A DNA stretch of 18,361 bases from Solimonas sp964507195 (GCA_964507195.1 CAZDPA010000072.1:1-18361); one strand, 5' to 3'; counted from the stretch's first letter, positions 1 to 7,545 are shown. Made by a program: numbers and translations. Notes: a model not told the origin generated them from the letters alone.

Positions 1-166
1 ATTTGACTCTCCTTTTCAGTTTAGAAAAGGTGTCAACCTCGGGTAGGACGGGTCAATCTCAACATCTTCAGCATGTCCGTCTACCCAACGAAAGCACAAC
101 CTTAATTGGTCATTGATGCGAACGCTGTGCTGACCGGATCGTCGGACTATCAGAGCGTTGAACGAC
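1..166. other. Left-edge non-coding stretch, likely leader of a next minus-strand gene
   Basis: I see no convincing gene here. The stretch is visibly richer in A and T than the neighbouring genes. It lies 3' of the acyl-CoA synthetase gene. It holds a long inverted repeat at 3-36 (separate entry). On the minus strand an AAGGAG sequence (9-14) would sit six bases before an ATG if the base just outside the window is a C on the plus strand. That would fit a further minus-strand gene starting at the edge, but the start codon itself is not visible. A 13-codon reading frame at 33-74 on the minus strand is too short to support. Confidence 0.4.
3..36. promoter_or_regulatory. Extended inverted repeat overlapping a putative ribosome binding site
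   Basis: Two nested perfect arms are visible: TTGAC (3-7) with GTCAA (32-36), and CCTTTTC (11-17) with GAAAAGG (24-30), around a six-base loop AGTTTA. The internal loop is asymmetric (TCT against T). On the minus strand the repeat covers AAGGAG, so it could be a dyad operator of the TetR-like kind or an mRNA hairpin hiding a ribosome binding site. No T-run follows it in either direction, which argues against an intrinsic terminator. Confidence 0.4.
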
Positions 167-1903
167 TCAGACTGCGGCGGCCTGCCCTTCGGCGGCGATG
201 CGCTGCGTTGCGAGCTGGCGTAGCTCGACGGACTTGACCTTGCCGTTGCCGGTCACGGGCATCTCGGTCTCGCTCAGCAGCAGTACGCGGCGCGGGACCT
301 TGAAGCTGGCGAGGCGTTCCTTGAGGTAGGCACGCAGTGTGTCCACGTCGAGCTGCACGCCGTCCTGCGATACGACGCAGGCGACGACCATCTCGCCAAG
401 CGTGTCGTGCGGCACGCCGACGGTCTGTACCAGCTTGACGCCGGGAAATGCGGCGATCACGGCATCGATCTCCGGTGGTGAGACGTTGGCGCCACCGGTC
501 TTGATGATCTCGGTCAGGCGTCCCTCCCAGAACAGGCGGCCGGCTTCGTCGACGTAACCGCCGTCGCCGGTCATGAAATAGCCTTCGCGGTCGAAGGTTT
601 CTTCGCCGGTCTTGCCGATGTAGCCGAGCATCAGGGTCGGCCCCTTGATGCCGATCTCGCCGCGCTGGCCGCGCGGCACGATCTCACCGGTCGCGGTGTC
701 GACGATCTTGAGGATGTTGCCGGGCAGCGGCAGGCCGTAGCTGCCCTTGAAATCCGCTTCGGCGGTGTTCGCCGGCACGGCGGTGTTGATCGTCAGGGTT
801 TCGGTGGTGCCGTAGGCCGGGCGCAGCTGCCAGTCGGTCTTGACCGTCGGATGCTTGAGCAGCGTCGTGTTGTAGGTAACGTAGTGCAGGCTGCTGAGAT
901 TGGTGCTCGCCCACTTTTCCGACGCTTCGAGGCGTGCCCACTGATGCGGACGACCGATCGGGAAGCTCACGCGTTCCTGTTCCAGGATCGTCAGCGCTTC
1001 GTCGGCCTGGAACACCGGTTGCAGGATCACCGCGCCACCGGTGGTCAGCGCATTGCCGAGCACCATCGACAGGTTGCCCGACCAGAAGAAGCCATTGCCG
1101 GTCCAGCAACGCACGGGGAAATTCCTGGCATCGATATCCATCAGGCGCGACCAGCGCCACCACTGGATCGCCAGCGCGCGCTGCGCGTGGAAGATACCCT
1201 TGGGCAGGCTCGTGGTGCCGGACGAGAAGAACAGCACGCCGGCATCGCCTGGAGATATCGCCGCCGAGCGCGCTTCGACCTGCGCAGCGCTGACACCCAG
1301 TCCGCCATTGAGGAATTCTCTCCAGGGCTCGACAATCGCGGCATCAGGCAACGGCGCTGCGGAGACAGTCGTTACGGCATCGAGGACCACCAGGCGCCGC
1401 AGGAACGGAAACTTCTCGGAACTGAGGCCGCCCGGCTTCGCCGTCGCAATCCTCGGTTCCAGCTCACCGAGCATCGCGCCGAAATCCTTCTTCAGCACCT
1501 GGCGTTCGTACAGCAGCACCGACACCGCCGATGCCTTGAGCAGATGTTCGAGCTCGGTCGGCGTCGAGAACGTGCTGAGCGCAACTGCAATGCCGCCCGC
1601 CATCGCCGTGCCGAAAACGGCCGACAGATACTCCGGCCGATTCGTCATCAGGATACCGACGCGCGTGTCCTTGGTGACACCGGCAGCAATCAGTGCGCTG
1701 GCGACGCCCACCGAGCGCTGCCAGAGGTCGCCGTACGTCCAGGAAATGCGGTCGCGTGGCGTATGCAGCACCAGCGCCTCGCGGTCCGCGTAGCGCTGCG
1801 TGACTTCGCGCAGGTAGCCGGCGATCGTCAGGGCGCCCATGCCGGGTTCTTCGGCGAGCGGCGATCCGTAGACGATCGACAAGGTGTTTACTTGAGAAGC
1901 CAT
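167..1903 (-). CDS. AMP-forming acyl-CoA synthetase (ANL superfamily)
   Basis: The 578-residue protein should activate a carboxylic acid to its CoA thioester through an acyl-adenylate, in the cytoplasm. The ANL motifs are all present in order: phosphate loop FFSSGTTSLPKG (225-236), YGTTETL (364-370), TGD (445-447), the hinge region GRLTEIIKTGGANVSP (461-476), and PVTGNGKVK near the C-terminus, whose Lys555 matches the adenylation lysine. Length is normal for the family. The start MASQVNTL is chosen because a longer in-frame extension would run into the palindromic repeat at 1940-2064; the ribosome binding site is weak. It is the last gene of the minus-strand cluster visible here, and the neighbouring acyl-CoA dehydrogenases and dehydratase suggest it primes the substrate for beta-oxidation-like steps. 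Substrate (fatty, cyclic or aromatic acid) cannot be read from the motifs. Confidence 0.9.
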   Translation of the reverse strand: MASQVNTLSIVYGSPLAEEPGMGALTIAGYLREVTQRYADREALVLHTPRDRISWTYGDLWQRSVGVASALIAAGVTKDTRVGILMTNRPEYLSAVFGTAMAGGIAVALSTFSTPTELEHLLKASAVSVLLYERQVLKKDFGAMLGELEPRIATAKPGGLSSEKFPFLRRLVVLDAVTTVSAAPLPDAAIVEPWREFLNGGLGVSAAQVEARSAAISPGDAGVLFFSSGTTSLPKGIFHAQRALAIQWWRWSRLMDIDARNFPVRCWTGNGFFWSGNLSMVLGNALTTGGAVILQPVFQADEALTILEQERVSFPIGRPHQWARLEASEKWASTNLSSLHYVTYNTTLLKHPTVKTDWQLRPAYGTTETLTINTAVPANTAEADFKGSYGLPLPGNILKIVDTATGEIVPRGQRGEIGIKGPTLMLGYIGKTGEETFDREGYFMTGDGGYVDEAGRLFWEGRLTEIIKTGGANVSPPEIDAVIAAFPGVKLVQTVGVPHDTLGEMVVACVVSQDGVQLDVDTLRAYLKERLASFKVPRRVLLLSETEMPVTGNGKVKSVELRQLATQRIAAEGQAAAV

Positions 1904-1939
1904 ACTCGGCCTGCTTGCAGATGAGGCACCCAACAAACT

Positions 1940-2064
1940 CCGTTCGTCTCGAGTGCCACACGCGCAGCGTGTGGTGTATCGAGGGTGTCGCGACGGCGAC
2001 ACCGCAACCGCGGCTCGTGTGTCTCGATACACCGCGCCTGCGGCGCGGCACTCGACACGAACGG
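1940..2064. repeat. Family A palindromic repeat, copy 1
   Basis: This imperfect palindrome of about 125 bp fills the gap between the acyl-CoA synthetase and dehydratase genes. The left arm begins CCGTTCGTCTCGAGTGC; the right arm ends with the near-perfect complement GCACTCGACACGAACGG. Inside lie two small hairpins: CCACACGC/GCGTGTGG (1956-1974, loop GCA) and CCGCGCC/GGCGCGG (2032-2048, loop TGC), each flanked inward by GTGTATCGAG or its complement. It resembles REP/BIME-type elements in layout. Confidence 0.8.
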
Positions 2065-2092
2065 GCTATGTAGAGTCATCGGGAGAAAAGCC

Positions 2093-3286
2093 TCAGACCG
2101 GCAACTGCACATCAGCCGTACCGGTGAGAATCGTCTCGCCGGTCTGGGTCGTCATCTTCACTTTCACGATCGCGATCGGGCAGCCGTAGGCGCTGTTCTC
2201 GATCTTCTCGACGACTTCACCATCGATGAACGTGATGTCGCCCTCGAAAGCCGGGCTGCGGAACTGTGTCTTGGAGTGCCAGATGAAACCCCTGTGGCCG
2301 GCCCAGTACGACACGTAGTCGACATGCCAGGCATTCATCGACGCACCGTAGCCGTACATGCCGCCCATGCCGATGTTCGAGGCCTTTTCCAGATTCAGGT
2401 GACCGCTGGACGGGCCGTAGTACAGGCCATCGCCCTGGCGCGGATCGATCTTGCGCGCCTCGTGATCGTAGGTCATGTCCTTCGCAAAGCCGGCGTCTTC
2501 CTTGGCCGGATCGTAGACGCCTTCCGGCACGTTCCAGCGCCAGCTGCCCCAGATGTTCTGGCGGAATGCGCGGTACTCGGTGACGAAGGTCGTGATCGTG
2601 TGCGGACCGATGACACGGCGCGGCAGCTTGTCGCCGACGTTCACGTCCTTGAAGTTCGGTGTCCTGCCTTCGCGGTTCGACAGGATCCAGTCGTAGCGGA
2701 GCTTGTGGATCTCGGCGAGTTCCTGCTTGTCCCAACGCTTGGGGGTGGCCTTTTCCTTGCCGTAGACCTTGCGCTTGTTGGCTTCCTCGACGAGGTAACG
2801 GATCGCCGTCGCACGCTCACGCGCCACCAGCACGCCATCCTGGTTGCGATGTTCGGTATCGCCGCGCGTGAACACGGTCGGACCGGCGAAGCTGGTGTCC
2901 TTGACGTCGTAACCATCGAAGCGGCGCTGCTGGAACAGCTTGTCGCCCGGACGGATCGGTGCACCGAAGAACCACCATTCCTCGCCGCCGAAGATCAGGT
3001 GCGAACCGGGAATCTTGCCGAGGCAGGCAGGATGGCAGCCATGGCCGTAGTCCATTGCGACCGCGAAGGACTGCGGTGCAACGAGACCGCCGAACTGTGA
3101 CTTGCGCGCGAACTCGGGATCCCAGTGAATCGGGTTCGGATAGTCCATCGCCATGACCCAGCGCTGGATATCGGTTTCGTTACAGGGATGCCACAGCTCC
3201 GCAAAGATGACCGGCTTACCGACCCAGCGGTCGACATCGCTCATGTCGAGCTGCGCGGTGGTTTCCTTGGCGGTTTCGGTGGACAT
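2093..3286 (-). CDS. Double hot-dog MaoC/FAS1-like acyl dehydratase (enoyl-CoA hydratase type)
   Basis: The 397-residue protein looks like a fused pair of hot-dog domains. The first (about 15-165) resembles the MaoC/FAS1-like dehydratase N-domain, with NPIHWD at 51-56 followed by FGGLVAPQSF (65-74). The second (about 210-395) carries GHLNLEKAS (295-303) and an aromatic-rich GYGASMNAWHVDY stretch (312-324) in the hot-dog helix position. Members of this superfamily hydrate 2-enoyl-CoA or dehydrate 3-hydroxyacyl-CoA, often with bulky substrates such as steroid side chains. The start is well supported by AAGGGG eight bases upstream. The usual Asp two residues before the NPxH asparagine is displaced by one position (Asp48), so which half is catalytic is unclear. 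Its place beside acyl-CoA dehydrogenases fits hydration of their product. Confidence 0.8.
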   Translation of the reverse strand: MSTETAKETTAQLDMSDVDRWVGKPVIFAELWHPCNETDIQRWVMAMDYPNPIHWDPEFARKSQFGGLVAPQSFAVAMDYGHGCHPACLGKIPGSHLIFGGEEWWFFGAPIRPGDKLFQQRRFDGYDVKDTSFAGPTVFTRGDTEHRNQDGVLVARERATAIRYLVEEANKRKVYGKEKATPKRWDKQELAEIHKLRYDWILSNREGRTPNFKDVNVGDKLPRRVIGPHTITTFVTEYRAFRQNIWGSWRWNVPEGVYDPAKEDAGFAKDMTYDHEARKIDPRQGDGLYYGPSSGHLNLEKASNIGMGGMYGYGASMNAWHVDYVSYWAGHRGFIWHSKTQFRSPAFEGDITFIDGEVVEKIENSAYGCPIAIVKVKMTTQTGETILTGTADVQLPV

Positions 3287-3320
3287 TTGCTACCCCTTGA
3301 AACGAAATGAACCGTGACTG

Positions 3321-3432
3321 CTCCCTCTCCCCACGAGTGGGGAGAGGGTTGGGGGGGGGGGCGCTCTGCACCTGCGTGCATCTTGAAGACAGGCCCCTCA
3401 CCCTGACCCTCTCCCCGCAAGCGGGGAGAGGG
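3321..3432. repeat. Family B palindromic repeat, full copy
   Basis: Two hairpins flank a unique core. The left one has the 12-bp perfect stem CCCTCTCCCCAC/GTGGGGAGAGGG (3323-3348, loop GA), the right one CCCTCTCCCCGC/GCGGGGAGAGGG (3407-3432, loop AA). After the left hairpin comes a run of 11 G (3351-3361). The core (3361-3400) closely matches the core of the copy at 8997-9108. The element lies between the dehydratase and enoyl-CoA reductase genes. Confidence 0.85.
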
Positions 3433-3443
3433 AATACAACTTG

Positions 3444-4427
3444 TTACTTGTTGACGTTGACCAGCACGCGACCGCGCACCTTGCCTGCGATCAGATCCGC
3501 TGCAGCGGCAACGCTGTCGGCGAGGCTGACTTCCTTTGCGATGACATCGAGTGCAGCCGGATCGAGATCGCGGGCGAGTCGGTTCCAGGCGGTCAGACGA
3601 CGCGCCTTCGGTGCCATCACGCTGTCGATGCCGAACAGCGTCACGCCGCGCAGGATGAATGGCGCAACCGAAGCCGGGAAATCCATGCCGCCGGCGAGGC
3701 CGCAGGCTGCAACCGCACCGCCGTACCGCGTCTGCGCACAGGCATTCGCCAGCGTGTGGCTGCCGACGGCATCGACAACGCCAGCCCAGCGCTCCTTCTG
3801 CAGCGGCTTGCCGGCGGCAGCGAGTTCAGCGCGGTCGATGATCGAGGTCGCGCCGAGCTTGGTGAGATAGTCGGCTTCGGTCGCCTTGCCGGTGGCGGCA
3901 ACAACCTTGAAGCCGGCCTTGGCGAGCAGCGCAATCGCGACGCTGCCGACGCCACCCGTCGAACCGGTGACCAGCACTTCACCCTGCGCAGGCGCGACGC
4001 CGGCAGCGACCAGGGCTTCGACACAGAGACTCGCGGTGTAACCGGCGGTGCCGATCGCCATTGCCTGACGGGCCGTGAAGGCCTTGGGCAGCGCAATCAG
4101 CCAGTCGCCCTTCAGGCGCGCTTTCTGTGCGAGGCCACCCCAATGCGACTCGCCGACGCCCCAGCCGTTGAGCACGACCTTGTCGCCGACCTTCCAGTCC
4201 GCATGCGAGCTCTGGCTGACCGTGCCGGCGAGATCGATGCCCGGCACCATCGGGAACTTGCGCACGACCGGCGACTTGCCGGTGATCGCCAGACCTTCCT
4301 TGTAGTTCAGCGTCGAGTACTCGACGTCGACGGTGACGTCGCCTTCCGGCAGCTGCGATTCATCGAGCTGGGTGACCTCCACGGTCTGGCCGGCTTCGTT
4401 CTTGTTGATCAGGATTGCGTTGAACAT
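3444..4427 (-). CDS. acuI: Zinc-free MDR enoyl-CoA reductase, AcuI/YhdH (acryloyl-CoA reductase) family
   Basis: The 327-residue protein belongs to the quinone-oxidoreductase side of the medium-chain dehydrogenases. It has the features I know for YhdH/AcuI: NYKEGLAITG (41-50), PGIDLAG (62-68), GWGVGESHWGG (88-98), GTAGYTA (126-132) and the nucleotide-binding VTGSTGGVGSVA (153-164). No cysteine-rich structural-zinc lobe is seen. Known AcuI enzymes reduce acryloyl-CoA to propionyl-CoA with NADPH; here it may act on that or on another short 2-enoyl-CoA made by the cluster. The start is supported by AAGGAA six bases upstream. Its gene has palindromic repeats on both sides (family B 3', family A 5'). 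The gene symbol is by family resemblance. Confidence 0.85.
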   Translation of the reverse strand: MFNAILINKNEAGQTVEVTQLDESQLPEGDVTVDVEYSTLNYKEGLAITGKSPVVRKFPMVPGIDLAGTVSQSSHADWKVGDKVVLNGWGVGESHWGGLAQKARLKGDWLIALPKAFTARQAMAIGTAGYTASLCVEALVAAGVAPAQGEVLVTGSTGGVGSVAIALLAKAGFKVVAATGKATEADYLTKLGATSIIDRAELAAAGKPLQKERWAGVVDAVGSHTLANACAQTRYGGAVAACGLAGGMDFPASVAPFILRGVTLFGIDSVMAPKARRLTAWNRLARDLDPAALDVIAKEVSLADSVAAAADLIAGKVRGRVLVNVNK

Positions 4428-4461
4428 GGGTCGTTTCCTTCTGTGCTGTGGATTCTAGTTT

Positions 4462-4503
4462 CGGGATGGCCCGCTATCCCGGCTTCTTCTGCGAGCCTAT
4501 ATA
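4462..4503 (-). promoter_or_regulatory. Possible promoter -10 and leader hairpin for the acuI-like gene
   Basis: On the minus strand TATATA (4498-4503) is an acceptable -10 in a locally AT-rich patch, about 70 bases before the start codon. No good -35 is seen at the usual distance. In the presumed leader, CGGGAT (4462-4467) and ATCCCG (4476-4481) form a six-base-pair hairpin. Both are weak single-sequence signals. Confidence 0.25.
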
Positions 4504-4545
4504 CATTTGCTGCATTGCTTGACGCCTGCGGCCTGTAACCAAATC

Positions 4546-4645
4546 CCGTTCGTGTCGAGTGCCGGCGAAGCCGGTGTATCGAGACACCTGAGCCGCAGTG
4601 GGGGCCTCTCGATACAGCGCCTGCGGCGCCACTCGAGGCGAACGG
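4546..4645. repeat. Family A palindromic repeat, copy 2
   Basis: This is a 100-bp palindrome. The left arm begins CCGTTCGTGTCGAGTGC and ends with GTGTATCGAGACAC; the right arm carries CTCTCGATAC and ends CACTCGAGGCGAACGG. The inner hairpins are CCGGC/GCCGG (4562-4574, loop GAA) and GCGCC/GGCGC (4617-4629, loop TGC), shorter than in the other two copies. It lies between the acuI-like gene and the small acyl-CoA dehydrogenase gene. Confidence 0.8.
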
Positions 4646-4673
4646 AGTGAGTGATAGCTGCGTAAGGCTCCTC

Positions 4674-5711
4674 TTATGCAGTTCGACTCAGGAAATCATC
4701 GGCGATATCCAGTTCGTAGCTGCCACTGCTCCGACCCAGATACTCATTGAGCAGCGCCCGCTTGAGGAACAGGTGACAGGCGTGTTCGGACGTCATGCCG
4801 ATGCCGCCATGCAGTTGCAGCGCTTCCTCGGCGACCCGCGCATACACCGTGCAGGCGTGCAGCTTCGCGATACTGGCGTTGTTCGCCGTCGCTGCATCGA
4901 CGTTGTCGTCGTCGACGCGGTCGAGCTTGTCCTGCAACAGCGCCTGCGCACTGACCACCAGCATCTTCAGATCGGCACAGCGATGCTTGAGCGCCTGGAA
5001 CAGCGCCAGCGGCCGGCCGAACTGGCGGCGTGTCTGCAGATAATCGACGGTCATCGCCAGCAGCGCTTCGGCGCCACCGACGGCATCGGCGGCGAGCGCG
5101 AAGTCACGCAGTGCTTCGATGCGACGGCTCAATGCCTGTGCGGCACCGCCTTCGGCGAGGATCAATGCGCCATCAAGACTGACATTCGTCAGGCGCACAT
5201 CAAACAGGCGCCGCGTCGCATCCCAGGTCGGGCGCGCGATGCGCTCGATGCCCGCCTGCGCCAGAGGCACCAATGCCAGTAGCGCACCGTCAGCCGTCGT
5301 CACGAGCACGTGACTGGCGCGATCCGCCGAAGGCACGGCGCTGAGCAGGCCGTTGAGCTTTTTCGCTCTCCACTTCAGCGCGCACGCGGCGAGCGGCGTT
5401 GCTGCGTATTCGCTGGTCGTCAGACGCTCGATCCAGCTGACGCGATCCGCGATATCCGACTGACAGACCGCATCGATCGCGAGCATCGCCGATGCATACG
5501 ATGCAGTCACCAGAGTGCGGCCGAGCTCAGCATGGAATGCGCAGGCACCGGCAATGCCCTGCCCCAGGCCACCGAGGTCTTCAGGCACGGCGACCAGCAG
5601 CCAGCCGAGTTCGATGAAGTGCGGCCAGGATCTGGATTCATCTGCGGCGATGCCGAGTTCACCGAGCACCTGCCGCGCGGAGTCGCGCAGTTCGTTCAGC
5701 TCGGCGCTCAT
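4674..5711 (-). CDS. Small acyl-CoA dehydrogenase subunit (FadE-like)
   Basis: The 345-residue protein is short for the family (usually 380-400). The C-terminal helical domain is clearly acyl-CoA dehydrogenase: DYLQTRRQFGRPLALFQALKHR (223-244) and LQLHGGIGMTSEHACHLFLKRAL (298-320). Glu309 falls where medium-chain acyl-CoA dehydrogenase has its catalytic base. The middle beta domain is reduced: the usual E-P-x-A-G-S-D signature is not recognisable, which suggests a partner-dependent subunit. The gene sits 154 bp downstream of a full-length acyl-CoA dehydrogenase on the same strand. Mycobacterial steroid-side-chain enzymes are known to be heterotetramers of such unequal pairs, so an alpha2beta2 complex is a reasonable inference. 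The start MSAELNEL is chosen because a longer in-frame form would begin within the family B repeat. Confidence 0.85.
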   Translation of the reverse strand: MSAELNELRDSARQVLGELGIAADESRSWPHFIELGWLLVAVPEDLGGLGQGIAGACAFHAELGRTLVTASYASAMLAIDAVCQSDIADRVSWIERLTTSEYAATPLAACALKWRAKKLNGLLSAVPSADRASHVLVTTADGALLALVPLAQAGIERIARPTWDATRRLFDVRLTNVSLDGALILAEGGAAQALSRRIEALRDFALAADAVGGAEALLAMTVDYLQTRRQFGRPLALFQALKHRCADLKMLVVSAQALLQDKLDRVDDDNVDAATANNASIAKLHACTVYARVAEEALQLHGGIGMTSEHACHLFLKRALLNEYLGRSSGSYELDIADDFLSRTA

Positions 5712-5714
5712 TTC

Positions 5715-5830
5715 TGCTCCCCCGCCCCTTGCGGGAGGGGGTTGGGGGGAGGGGGCGGCTGCGCACGGAAAAGCACGGCGCACCCGCGCCGCGCCCCCTC
5801 TCCCTGCCCTCTCCCACGAGGGGAGAGGGA
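5715..5830. repeat. Family B palindromic repeat, divergent full copy
   Basis: Two palindromes again flank a core. The right hairpin CCCTCTCCC/GGGAGAGGG (5807-5829, loop ACGAG) is clear. The left one is imperfect (CCCGC/GCGGG with extra C and G runs, 5720-5740). The core (5756-5793) does not match the core of the copies at 3321 and 8997. It fills the gap between the two acyl-CoA dehydrogenase genes. Confidence 0.75.
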
Positions 5831-5865
5831 ACAGATGTCGAAAGTTGCGAACGACTCAACGAGGC

Positions 5866-7071
5866 TCATGGACGCGACCCCGGAACCTGCCAGGTCTTCG
5901 GTTCACGCGGCATGCCCAGCATGCGCTCGGCAATGATGTTGCGCTGGATCTCGTCGCTGCCGCCGGCAATCGACCAGTTGTAGGAGTTCATGAAGTCAAC
6001 CGTCCAGTTGCCGGTCTCCTGGCTGCCACCGCGGGTGAAGTCTTCGAAGTACTGGCCCTGCAGACCGCTGATGCGCATGCCGAGCCGGGTGAACTCGCGC
6101 AGGGTTCGGGCGTAGCCAAGCTTGACGATCGACGCGTCGCCCGGCGCCTCGTTGCCCGAGATGCGCTTCAGCAGATACTGATCGGCGAGCGCGCAGGCGG
6201 CGTCGACCTTGGCGATCAACGCACCCAGCTCACGACGCAGCGCAGGATCGTCACGCACATTGCGCTCGCGCATCACGTCGGCAAACCGCACCAGCGAATA
6301 ACGCATGCGCTGGGTCAGCTCGACCAGCGTGAGGCCGCGCTCGGACGACAGCGTCGCCTGCGCCACCGCCCAACCCGCGCCATCTTCGCCGACGCGATCG
6401 GCAACCGGCACTTCGACCTCGTCGAAGAAGATCTCGGCGAACTCGTCGTCGCCGGTGATCTGCGGGATCGGCCGCACCGACACGCCCTTGCTCTTCATGT
6501 CGAGCAGCAGATAGGTCAGACCGCCCTGCGGCGGTTCCGACTTGCCGGTGCGCACGAGCAGCAGGCAACGGTCCGCATACTGCGCCATCGTCGACCAGGT
6601 CTTCTGGCCGATGATGACGTAGCGGTCGCCACGCAGCTCGGCGCGCGTCTTCAGCGAAGCGAGGTCGGAGCCGGCGTTGGGTTCCGAGAACCCCTGGCAC
6701 CAGATCTCACCCTTGAGGATGCCCGGCAGGTATTTGTCCTTCTGCGCTTCCGAACCGCACTCCATCAACGTGCAGGCCGCGTGGTAGAGCGCGACGAAAT
6801 ACAGGATCAGGCGCGGCGCGTCGGCGCGCGCAACTTCTTCGTAGATGACTTTCTGTTCGGCCAGCGAACGCCCGCCGCCGGGCCAGCCCTGCGGCCAGTG
6901 CGGCGTTGCATAGCCGGCCTGGACGAGCTTGAAGAACCAGTCGCGCTGTGCGGCGACAAAGGCATCCTGGCCGGTGCCGGTCATTGCCGGGCGCCAGCCG
7001 GGAGGCACGTTCTGTTTCAGCCAGGCGCGGACCTGCGCGCGCAATGCTTTCGGATCAACACTGGTGTTCAT
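5866..7071 (-). CDS. Acyl-CoA dehydrogenase, full-length subunit (FadE-like)
   Basis: The 401-residue flavoprotein should introduce a 2,3 double bond into an acyl-CoA and pass electrons to an electron-transfer flavoprotein. Visible motifs are QGFSEPNAGSDLASLKT (126-142, family signature), the flavin-proximal KTWSTMAQYAD (157-167), and AGGSDEIQRNIIAERMLGMP (369-388) at the C-terminus. Glu244 in LSSERGL lies where isovaleryl-CoA dehydrogenase and some steroid-degrading enzymes have the catalytic base, instead of the C-terminal position. Ending in a conserved flavin-binding segment while the neighbour keeps the other half of the features fits an unequal pair. Start at MNTSVDPKAL; the ribosome binding site is weak. 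Flanked by family B repeats on both sides. Confidence 0.9.
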   Translation of the reverse strand: MNTSVDPKALRAQVRAWLKQNVPPGWRPAMTGTGQDAFVAAQRDWFFKLVQAGYATPHWPQGWPGGGRSLAEQKVIYEEVARADAPRLILYFVALYHAACTLMECGSEAQKDKYLPGILKGEIWCQGFSEPNAGSDLASLKTRAELRGDRYVIIGQKTWSTMAQYADRCLLLVRTGKSEPPQGGLTYLLLDMKSKGVSVRPIPQITGDDEFAEIFFDEVEVPVADRVGEDGAGWAVAQATLSSERGLTLVELTQRMRYSLVRFADVMRERNVRDDPALRRELGALIAKVDAACALADQYLLKRISGNEAPGDASIVKLGYARTLREFTRLGMRISGLQGQYFEDFTRGGSQETGNWTVDFMNSYNWSIAGGSDEIQRNIIAERMLGMPREPKTWQVPGSRP

Positions 7072-7164
7072 TAACGGACTTTACACCAGTCCGCTGAATC
7101 CTTGAACCGGACCCCGGAAAGAGTTCTTTGCGGATCAAGCTTCGGCGCAGTCAGGGGATGAAAT

Positions 7165-7194
7165 CTCCCTCGCCCCGCCTGCGGGGAGAGGGAG
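7165..7194. repeat. Family B repeat, single-hairpin copy
   Basis: This is a 14-bp stem, CTCCCTCGCCCCGC (7165-7178) with GCGGGGAGAGGGAG (7181-7194), loop CT, with one mismatch. Only one hairpin of the two-hairpin unit is present. It lies between the ferredoxin gene and the full-length acyl-CoA dehydrogenase gene. On the minus strand no T-run follows, so it is not a classical terminator. Confidence 0.75.
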
Positions 7195-7209
7195 CAAGAA
7201 ATCAGGACT

Positions 7210-7545
7210 TCAGGGCACCAGCACTTCGATCCAGTCGTCGACGGCCCGGACTTCAAACGTCGCGATCGGCAGCTTCGCCGGCAGATTCAGGGCCGCGCCG
7301 GTCGCGAGGTCGAAGCGCGCGCCGTGGGTCGGGCAGGCGATCCAGCCATTGCCCATGCGCCCGCGCTCCAGCGGCTTCTCGTTGTGCGAGCAGATGTTGG
7401 AGATCGCAAACAGCCTGTCGTCCTGGTTGCAGACCAGAACACACTTGCCATTGATGTCGACGGCCTTCTTCGTGCCGGCCGGCAGATCTGCCAGCTTCAG
7501 GACACGCGAAAACTCTGGTGCTTGTGCAGCGGCGTCTGTACTCAC
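7210..7545 (-). CDS. Rieske [2Fe-2S] ferredoxin
   Basis: The 111-residue protein is a soluble Rieske-type ferredoxin of normal size. Cluster ligands are Cys52 and His54 in ICSHNEKPLE and Cys71 and His74 in IACPTHGARFDLATG, giving C-x-H-x16-C-x2-H. It most likely passes electrons to the oxygenase encoded just upstream. The start is a GTG whose last two bases begin the oxygenase TGA stop (GTGA overlap), which implies translational coupling; in the same frame no ATG is available near the conserved N-terminus. No ferredoxin reductase is found in the window, so reducing power must come from a gene elsewhere. Confidence 0.9.
   Translation of the reverse strand: MSTDAAAQAPEFSRVLKLADLPAGTKKAVDINGKCVLVCNQDDRLFAISNICSHNEKPLERGRMGNGWIACPTHGARFDLATGAALNLPAKLPIATFEVRAVDDWIEVLVP

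Noticed and set aside
33..74. A 13-codon minus-strand frame (MLKMLRLTRPTRG) before the edge hairpin, as a leader peptide
   Set aside because: It has no good ribosome binding site and no run of regulatory codons, and is short enough to be chance.
851..1924. A 357-codon plus-strand frame opposite the acyl-CoA synthetase
   Set aside because: It is antisense to a gene with all ANL motifs, and has no family signature.
1904..2032. An upstream start for the acyl-CoA synthetase
   Set aside because: The extra 43 codons are translated repeat sequence with Arg/Ser-rich composition; family proteins start near MASQ.
1985..3100. A 371-codon plus-strand frame opposite the dehydratase
   Set aside because: It starts inside a family A repeat and is the complement of a clear hot-dog protein.
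5515..7074. A 519-codon plus-strand frame opposite the acyl-CoA dehydrogenases
   Set aside because: It runs across a family B repeat and through the complement of a clear acyl-CoA dehydrogenase, with shadow-like composition.
7165..7194. Family B hairpins as classical intrinsic terminators
   Set aside because: The stems are strong but no T-run follows on the transcribed strand.
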